64,000 nt of DNA, taken from positions 496,001 to 560,000 of the forward strand of contig NZ_FNBM01000001.1 in NCBI RefSeq assembly GCF_900102335.1. Reading direction: 5' to 3'. Source of the stretch: Phytopseudomonas seleniipraecipitans (GTDB lineage Bacteria > Pseudomonadota > Gammaproteobacteria > Pseudomonadales > Pseudomonadaceae). The notes below the pieces were generated by a model. The model saw only the letters and a list, made by a program, of their open reading frames with translations. It ran no database searches and had not been told where the DNA came from. The stretch's first letter is position 1; each line of letters begins with the position of its first letter. Positions 58,591-64,000 of the stretch are shown piece after piece. Position numbers and translations under genes: made by a program.

Positions 58591-59649
58591 ATGACGCAGA
58601 TTGCCGAACGACTTCTTGTCCAAGCTCATCTTGACGCCAAGCAGCCAGAGACGCTGACGGCGGAGCAGGAAGCGTTCTACCGTGATGAAATTGCGCAAGA
58701 GCTGAAGCGCCAGAACGCCGTGCTGGTGGCCCACTACTATTGTGACCCGGTGCTGCAGGCGCTTGCCGAAGAAACCGGTGGCTGCGTGTCCGACTCGCTG
58801 GAGATGGCCCGCTTCGGCAATCAGCATTCGGCGCAGACCGTGCTGGTCGCCGGCGTCAAGTTTATGGGCGAGACGGCGAAGATCCTCAATCCCGAAAAGC
58901 GCGTGCTGATGCCGACGCTGGAGGCCACCTGCTCGCTGGACCTGGGTTGCCCGGTCGATGAGTTCGCCGCGTTCTGCGATCAGCATCCACAGCGCACCGT
59001 GGTGGTGTACGCCAACACCTCTGCTGCGGTGAAGGCGCGCGCCGACTGGGTGGTGACCTCCAGCTGCGCGGTCGAGATCGTCGAACACCTGATGGACAAC
59101 GGCGAAAGCATCATCTGGGCGCCGGATCAACACCTGGGGCGCTACATCCAGAACAAGACCGGCGCCGATATGTTGCTGTGGGACGGCGCCTGCATCGTTC
59201 ACGAAGAGTTCAAGGCCCGCCAGCTGGAAGAAATGAAGGCGCTGTACCCGGACGCTGCGGTTCTGGTGCATCCGGAGTCGCCGACTGCGGTGATCGATCT
59301 TGCCGATGCGGTGGGCTCGACCAGCCAGTTGATTGCTGCCGCCCAGCGCATGCCCAACAAGACCTTCATCGTCGCCACCGATCGCGGCATCTTCTACAAG
59401 ATGCAGCAGCTGTGCCCTGACAAGGAGTTCGTCGCCGCGCCAACTGCCGGTAACGGCGCTGCCTGCCGCAGTTGCGCCAACTGCCCCTGGATGGCGATGA
59501 ACACCCTGCAGCGCACTCTGCAGTGCCTACGCGAGGGCAGCAACGAAGTGTTCGTCGACCCGGCGTTGATCCCGCGCGCGATCAAGCCGCTGAAGCGCAT
59601 GCTGGATTTCACCCAGGCTGCACGGTTGAAGCTCGCAGGTAACGCCTGA
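58591..59649 (+). CDS. nadA: Quinolinate synthase A
   Basis: 352 residues. Three Cys bind the 4Fe-4S cluster: in [11 protein letters not shown], in VTSSCAVEI and in [34 protein letters not shown] is the family N-terminal signature. It condenses iminoaspartate with dihydroxyacetone phosphate to quinolinate for NAD synthesis. Confidence 0.96.
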   Translation: MTQIAERLLVQAHLDAKQPETLTAEQEAFYRDEIAQELKRQNAVLVAHYYCDPVLQALAEETGGCVSDSLEMARFGNQHSAQTVLVAGVKFMGETAKILNPEKRVLMPTLEATCSLDLGCPVDEFAAFCDQHPQRTVVVYANTSAAVKARADWVVTSSCAVEIVEHLMDNGESIIWAPDQHLGRYIQNKTGADMLLWDGACIVHEEFKARQLEEMKALYPDAAVLVHPESPTAVIDLADAVGSTSQLIAAAQRMPNKTFIVATDRGIFYKMQQLCPDKEFVAAPTAGNGAACRSCANCPWMAMNTLQRTLQCLREGSNEVFVDPALIPRAIKPLKRMLDFTQAARLKLAGNA

Positions 59650-59778
59650 TCTGAAGGGCGGGGAAGAACAGCGTTATTCTCGAATGAACGCTGGCTCGGG
59701 CGGGTAGCTGTGGCTCTTCTCCACGAGGAGTGCCACCATTTTCATGGATAACCCTCATCTACCCGGTCGCGCTCTGGC

Positions 59779-61215
59779 TTAGCCGCGGAGCATTTCCTCG
59801 GTCATCCGCTTCTCTTCGATCAACTCCTTCTGACGCGCGTCGATACGCGAAGCCATTTGGAAGTTGTTGGCAGCGCGGCGCTTGGCGAAGTCGAGCTGTT
59901 CGATGGCCTGATTGAAATCGCCCACCAGGGCGAAGAACTCGGCGCGGGCCTGATGCAAGCCGATGGTGTTGCCGCTGAGGCCGCGAACTTCCGCCACTTG
60001 ATACCACACGTCCGGGTCCTTCACGCGGCGCTTGAGCAGCTCGTTCAGGGCGCGCTCTGCTTCAGGAATCTTGCGCTGTTTAAGCAGCAGGTCGATCCGC
60101 GCCTGGTTCATGGGGTAATTGCCAGGGTACAGCTCGAGCAGGCGGTTGATGCGTTGCTCGGTGGCCGGTAAACGGTTGGCGGCGGAGTCCAGGCTGATCT
60201 GCGCCAGGTTGTAGGTGACGTCGTCCGGCGCCTTCTGCAGCAACGGCGCGAGGATGTCGCGCGCTTCGTCGAACTGGCTGCCCTTGATCAGAGCGATGGC
60301 CAGGCCGTAACGCGCGGCGTCCATATTTGGGTTTTCATCGAGCTGGGCGCGGAAGCGCTTGGCGGCGATGCCTGGCGTTTCCTCATAGGTCAGCTGTACG
60401 CGGGCGCGCATCAGTTGATAACGCAGGCTGTCTTCGGTACCGCCCGGCTGGTATTGCTCGGCGCGGTTGCGGGTATCGGCGATACGCGACTCGGACACCG
60501 GGTGAGTCAGCAGGAATTCGGGTGGCATGCGGTCGTAGCGGTACTGGCGCATCAGACGTTCGAACATGCTCGGCATCGAGCGCGGGTCGTAGCCGGCCTT
60601 TTCCAGGTTGACCAGGCCGATGCGGTCGGCCTCCTGCTCGTTCTGCCGAGAGAAGCGTCGCTGCTCCTGAATGGCCGCCGCCTGGGTCGAGGCGATGGCG
60701 GCGATGCCGGCATCACCGGCGCCGGCAGCGGCTGCAACGATACCGGCAAGCATGGCGGCCATAACCGGCAGCTGCATGCGCTGCTGAGCTTCCAGGCCGC
60801 GGGCGAAGTGGCGTTGCGACAGGTGAGCGAGTTCGTGGGCGAGTACCGAGGCGTATTCGCCTTCGGTTTGGGCGTACAGGAACAGCCCGCCGTTGACACC
60901 GATGATCCCGCCGGGCGCCGCGAAGGCGTTGATCTGCGGGCTGTTGAGCAGCACGAATTCGAGGCGGCGGTCCTGTACCTGGCTGGTCTCGGCAAGGCGG
61001 TAAACGCTGCTCTCGACGAAGTCCTTGAGCTGCGGGTCCGACAGCTGGCTGACCTGGCCGCGGACGATACTCAGCCAGGCACGGCCGAGCTGGTATTCCT
61101 GTTGCGGAGAAACCAGCGCGGAGCTGGCGTCACCGAGCGACGGCAGGTCGCTGGCCATCACCGGTTGGGCCAGCAGGCAGGCGAGCGTCAGCAGGGTAGG
61201 GCGCAGAACATTCAT
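59779..61215 (-). CDS. bepA: Outer-membrane assembly protease/chaperone BepA
   Basis: 478 residues. Signal peptide (cleaved near residue 21, after VMA), an M48 metallopeptidase domain with the zinc motif HELAH at His127-His131 and the third ligand in NEQEADRIG, then a TPR array (about 280-450, with repeats such as FDEARDILAPLLQKAPDD). BepA degrades or helps assemble outer-membrane proteins such as LptD together with the BAM complex. The open frame upstream of 61215 runs antisense through the TusA-like gene and is rejected. Confidence 0.93.
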   Translation of the reverse strand: MNVLRPTLLTLACLLAQPVMASDLPSLGDASSALVSPQQEYQLGRAWLSIVRGQVSQLSDPQLKDFVESSVYRLAETSQVQDRRLEFVLLNSPQINAFAAPGGIIGVNGGLFLYAQTEGEYASVLAHELAHLSQRHFARGLEAQQRMQLPVMAAMLAGIVAAAAGAGDAGIAAIASTQAAAIQEQRRFSRQNEQEADRIGLVNLEKAGYDPRSMPSMFERLMRQYRYDRMPPEFLLTHPVSESRIADTRNRAEQYQPGGTEDSLRYQLMRARVQLTYEETPGIAAKRFRAQLDENPNMDAARYGLAIALIKGSQFDEARDILAPLLQKAPDDVTYNLAQISLDSAANRLPATEQRINRLLELYPGNYPMNQARIDLLLKQRKIPEAERALNELLKRRVKDPDVWYQVAEVRGLSGNTIGLHQARAEFFALVGDFNQAIEQLDFAKRRAANNFQMASRIDARQKELIEEKRMTEEMLRG

Positions 61216-61323
61216 GCATGGAGCTCTTGTTGGATCAGTGCCGTACTGTAGCTGGGCAGGTACTTGCCTGACCAGCGTCGACGGGCCTTGGGTTATGCTG
61301 TCGCGCAGGAAATAGGAGGCGCT

Positions 61324-61575
61324 ATGAACGATGTACCGGTGTGGCAGGGCGAGCATCAGCATGAACTGGATGCCTGTGGCCTGAACTGCCCGCTGCCCTT
61401 GCTGAAAGCCAAGATGGCCCTCAATGGCCTGGCCAGTGGCGAGGTGCTCAAGGTGCTGGCCACGGATGCCGGGTCGCAGCGCGACTTTCGTGCTTTCGCA
61501 CGACTGGCCGGCCACCAACTGCTTCATGAAGAAACCGAGGGTGAGGTGTTCAGTTACTGGCTGCGTAAAGCGTGA
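61324..61575 (+). CDS. TusA-family sulfurtransferase
   Basis: 83 residues with the family motif LDACGLNCPLPLLKAKMAL; Cys22 of the CPxP motif would carry the persulfide. AGGAGGCGCT precedes the ATG. The homologue PA1006 has been tied to molybdenum cofactor and nitrate respiration in P. aeruginosa. Divergent from bepA. Confidence 0.92.
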   Translation: MNDVPVWQGEHQHELDACGLNCPLPLLKAKMALNGLASGEVLKVLATDAGSQRDFRAFARLAGHQLLHEETEGEVFSYWLRKA

Positions 61576-61598
61576 TGCACGCCTGACCCTGCAGCAAC

Positions 61599-61629
61599 AA
61601 AAATGCCGCTCGAGAGCGGCATTTTTTTG
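61599..61629. terminator. Bidirectional terminator TusA-like gene / bcp
   Basis: Stem AAATGCCGCTC/GAGCGGCATTT with T7, between convergent genes. Confidence 0.9.
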
Positions 61630-61634
61630 TTGTA

Positions 61635-62105
61635 TCAGGCTTTGTTCAACGCCTGAGCGGCGGCAAGCACCTCGTCGACATGGCCGGGCACCTTCACCCC
61701 GCGCCATTCCTGGCGCAGCACGCCGTCCTTGTCGATCAGGAAGGTACTGCGGTCGATGCCCAGGTATTCCTTGCCGTAGAGCTTCTTCAGCTTGATCACG
61801 TCGAACAGTCCGCAGACGGCTTCGTCCTTGTCGGAAATCAGCTCGAACGCAAAGCCCTGCTTGGCCTTGAAGTTCTCGTGAGTCTTCAGGCTGTCGCGGG
61901 AGACGCCAACGACCACCGTATTGGCCGCTGCGAACGCCTGGTGGCTGTCGCGAAACCCTTGGCCTTGGGTGGTGCAGCCTGGCGTGTTGTCCTTCGGGTA
62001 GAAGTAGATCACCAGTTGCCTGCCCTTGTAGGCGGCCAGGTTGAACTCGCCGCCGGTGGCGGGCGCACTGAAATCGGTGACCGGGGAATCGATAGCGATG
62101 GCCAT
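61635..62105 (-). CDS. bcp: Peroxiredoxin Bcp
   Basis: 156 residues, thioredoxin fold. The peroxidatic Cys44 is in DNTPGCTTQ. The resolving Cys five residues later, found in E. coli Bcp, is absent; Cys97 in DEAVCGLFD may serve instead. It reduces hydroperoxides with thioredoxin. It lies 10 bp behind gcvR in the same direction. Confidence 0.94.
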   Translation of the reverse strand: MAIAIDSPVTDFSAPATGGEFNLAAYKGRQLVIYFYPKDNTPGCTTQGQGFRDSHQAFAAANTVVVGVSRDSLKTHENFKAKQGFAFELISDKDEAVCGLFDVIKLKKLYGKEYLGIDRSTFLIDKDGVLRQEWRGVKVPGHVDEVLAAAQALNKA

Positions 62106-62115
62106 GAAACGCTCC

Positions 62116-62673
62116 TTATGGGTTCTGCGGACGCCAGGGTTCGATCAATGCATCCAGATTCAGGGCATCGGCGAAGTCCAGGAACTGGTCACGCAGCCAG
62201 CTGATCTGGGTGCCAGCGGGCAGGGTGACGGTCAGCGTGGCGTTGAGCATGGTGCCGCCAGTCTGTGGCGCTTGGTAAGTGTCGCAAGTCAGCGCCTCCA
62301 GCTCCACGCGATGATCGAGGAAGAACTGGCACAACTCGTTGAGGATGTCCGGGCGGTACACCGAGCTGACATAGGCCACGTAGGGCAACGCCTGCGGACG
62401 CACTTCCGACGCGCCGCTGCGGATTACGTTGGCGGTGAACTCGTGCTTTTTGGACAGCGCCGGCAGGCCGGCTTCCAGGCGCGCCAGGGCATCCCAGTTG
62501 CCCGAGATCTGCAGCACCAGTGCACTGAATTCCCCGTGGCGGCTCAGGCGCGTGCTGATGACCGCGCAGCGGTTTTCATGGCTGGCTCGGCACAGCACAT
62601 TGGTCAGCTCCATGGCGTTGGTGCCGAGTGCACTGATGACGAGGAATTGTTCGCGAACTGGGGGGGTGGACAT
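62116..62673 (-). CDS. gcvR: Glycine cleavage system regulator GcvR-like ACT protein
   Basis: 185 residues with two ACT domains (about 8-80: LVISALGTNAMELTNVLCRAS; about 95-175: AYVSSVYRPDILNELCQFF). GcvR-type proteins bind glycine and act on the regulator GcvA in E. coli. In Pseudomonas the gene lies next to bcp and dapA, as here. The exact partner is not known. Confidence 0.88.
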   Translation of the reverse strand: MSTPPVREQFLVISALGTNAMELTNVLCRASHENRCAVISTRLSRHGEFSALVLQISGNWDALARLEAGLPALSKKHEFTANVIRSGASEVRPQALPYVAYVSSVYRPDILNELCQFFLDHRVELEALTCDTYQAPQTGGTMLNATLTVTLPAGTQISWLRDQFLDFADALNLDALIEPWRPQNP

Positions 62674-62898
62674 GCAGCCTTCCTAAACGTTGAACGCTCG
62701 GCGCTATAGACAGTGCCAAACAAACTCGCAGGGTAGCGAAAAGCGCCCGTCAGGGGAATGACCAGATACTGTTATCGGAACTGGCCTGTGGCGCCCAGTG
62801 CCAGAAATAACGGTGCTTCACGCCGCCTGCTACTTCGCTTGTGCAAGGCTGGTGGCGCCAGTACCATTACGGCTCTCTTTTTCGGCAGGAGCGGTTGC

Positions 62899-63777
62899 AT
62901 GATTGCGGGCAGTATGGTGGCACTGGCCACGCCCATGGATGCACAGGGTAATCTCGATTGGGACGCCTTGAGCAAACTGGTGGACTTCCACCTGCAAGAG
63001 GGCACCAATGCCATCGTCGCGGTCGGCACTACTGGTGAGTCGGCGACGCTCGACGTCAACGAGCATATCGAAGTCATCCGTCGCGTGGTTGACCAGGTTG
63101 GCGGCCGTATTCCGGTTATCGCCGGCACGGGTGCCAACTCCACCCGCGAGGCCGTCGAGCTGACCCAGAACGCTAAGAGCGCTGGCGCCGACGCTTGCCT
63201 GCTGGTTACGCCTTACTACAACAAGCCGACCCAGGAAGGCTTGTACCTGCATTTCCGGCATATCGCCGAAGCCGTGGCCATTCCGCAGATTCTCTACAAC
63301 GTGCCGGGCCGTACCGCCTGCGACATGCTGCCGGAAACCGTCGAGCGTCTGTCGCATGTCGACAACATCATCGGTATCAAGGAAGCCACCGGCGACCTGC
63401 AGCGCGCCCGTGACATTCTCGACCGCGTCAGTGCCAACTTCCTGCTGTACTCCGGCGACGACGCCACCGCCGTGGAGCTGATGCTGCTCGGCGGCAAGGG
63501 CAACATCTCGGTCACCGCCAACGTCGCGCCACGTGCCATGAGCGACATGTGCTCGGCGGCCATGCGCGGCGAAGCGGCGATTGCCCGGGCGATCAACGAC
63601 CGGCTGATGCCGCTGCACAAGAACCTGTTCATCGAAGCCAATCCGATTCCGGTGAAGTGGGCCCTGAACGAAATGGGCATGATGGCCGACGGCATTCGCC
63701 TGCCGCTGACCTGGCTGAGCCCCCGTTGTCACGAACCGCTGCGTCAGGCCCTGCGCCAGTCCGGTGTATTGGTCTAA
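62899..63777 (+). CDS. dapA: 4-hydroxy-tetrahydrodipicolinate synthase
   Basis: 292 residues with a TIM barrel. The Schiff-base Lys161 is in [18 protein letters not shown] and [10 protein letters not shown] hold the pyruvate and proton-relay residues. First step of the lysine/diaminopimelate branch. The ATG at 62899 has AGGAG seven bases upstream; the open frame begins earlier at 62758 without support. bamC follows after 17 bp. Confidence 0.96.
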   Translation: MIAGSMVALATPMDAQGNLDWDALSKLVDFHLQEGTNAIVAVGTTGESATLDVNEHIEVIRRVVDQVGGRIPVIAGTGANSTREAVELTQNAKSAGADACLLVTPYYNKPTQEGLYLHFRHIAEAVAIPQILYNVPGRTACDMLPETVERLSHVDNIIGIKEATGDLQRARDILDRVSANFLLYSGDDATAVELMLLGGKGNISVTANVAPRAMSDMCSAAMRGEAAIARAINDRLMPLHKNLFIEANPIPVKWALNEMGMMADGIRLPLTWLSPRCHEPLRQALRQSGVLV

Positions 63778-63794
63778 TCGAGGAATTACGACGC

Positions 63795-64000
63795 ATGAAG
63801 CGACTGGCCGGACTTTCCGCACTTGCTCTGATCATCACCAGCACCAGTGGCTGTGGCTGGGTCTGGGGCGAAAATGGCTACTTCCGCGATCGCGGCAGTG
63901 ATTACCTGACCGCACGGCAGACTGCGCCGATGCAGCTGCCCGCCGATGTCGAGGCCAAGCGCCTCGACCCGTTGCTGCCGGTTCCCCAGCACATTCGCGA
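63795..64000 (+). CDS. bamC: Outer-membrane assembly lipoprotein BamC (partial)
   Basis: The first 68 residues; the gene runs off the right edge. A lipoprotein signal (MKRLAGLSALALIITSTSGC, Cys at about 20) is followed by GENGYFRDRGSDYLTA and PQHIR, the extended N-terminal region that binds BamD. Part of the BAM complex. Order dapA-bamC is conserved in proteobacteria. Confidence 0.92.
   Translation, partial: MKRLAGLSALALIITSTSGCGWVWGENGYFRDRGSDYLTARQTAPMQLPADVEAKRLDPLLPVPQHIR

Overview
The window is chromosomal DNA from a fluorescent-type Pseudomonas. The evidence is high GC content, Pseudomonas-type gene families throughout (GacS, OprD-type porin, OprL/Pal, DUF2058, DUF2066, Hda) and a gene order that follows P. 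aeruginosa PAO1 from about PA0920 (mprF-like) to PA1011 (bamC) as I remember it, with a few blocks missing or exchanged. It is mostly core genome. I see no insertion sequence, prophage or CRISPR array.

Layout. 1-1651 is the 5' part of an MprF-type aminoacyl-phosphatidylglycerol synthase, which runs off the left edge. 1846-2397 holds three tandem initiator tRNA genes, each with its own promoter and terminator. 2559-3711 is dinB behind a LexA box, followed by a REPIN-like repeat. 3858-8192 (minus) holds a META lipoprotein, a zinc-ribbon protein, a heme oxygenase and gacS. 8336-19377 is an iron-uptake block: two-component system PirRS, TonB-dependent receptor PirA, a methyltransferase with a regulatory domain, a periplasmic esterase, and a FepBDGC-type ABC transporter. 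19574-25078 holds cysM, rlmD, relA and mazG. 25157-31168 holds DUF2058, a small protein, the purM-purN-DUF3108 operon, DUF2066 and a PerM-type permease. 31338-37714 holds hda, DUF2069, wrbA, arsC, yihY, two small hypotheticals, a PilZ-like protein and a thioredoxin lipoprotein. 37790-42044 (minus) holds a lipoprotein, proS and an OprD-family porin. 42716-44731 holds HIT, slyX, a membrane-anchored cold-shock-domain protein and a Dps protein. 45036-55393 holds aspS, yebC, ruvCAB and ybgC-tolQRAB-pal-cpoB. 55581-57039 holds queE, queC and tRNA-Lys. 57172-63777 holds ilvE, nadA, bepA, a TusA-like gene, bcp, gcvR and dapA. The window ends in bamC.

The most distinctive part is the iron block. In PAO1 pirR-pirS-pirA sits directly between gacS and cysM. 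Here six more genes lie between pirA and cysM. They supply in one place what PAO1 keeps at separate loci: a PfeE-type esterase and a Fep-type inner-membrane transporter. They also include a methyltransferase that resembles the protein-lysine methyltransferases carrying a methyltransferase regulatory domain. This gene lies directly behind the outer-membrane receptor and is translationally coupled to the esterase. GTAAA/TTTAC palindromes recur upstream of pirA and the binding-protein gene, and a related sequence lies upstream of the heme oxygenase gene, which suggests shared iron-linked regulation.

All calls rest on reading the sequence and recalled family knowledge. No database search was run.
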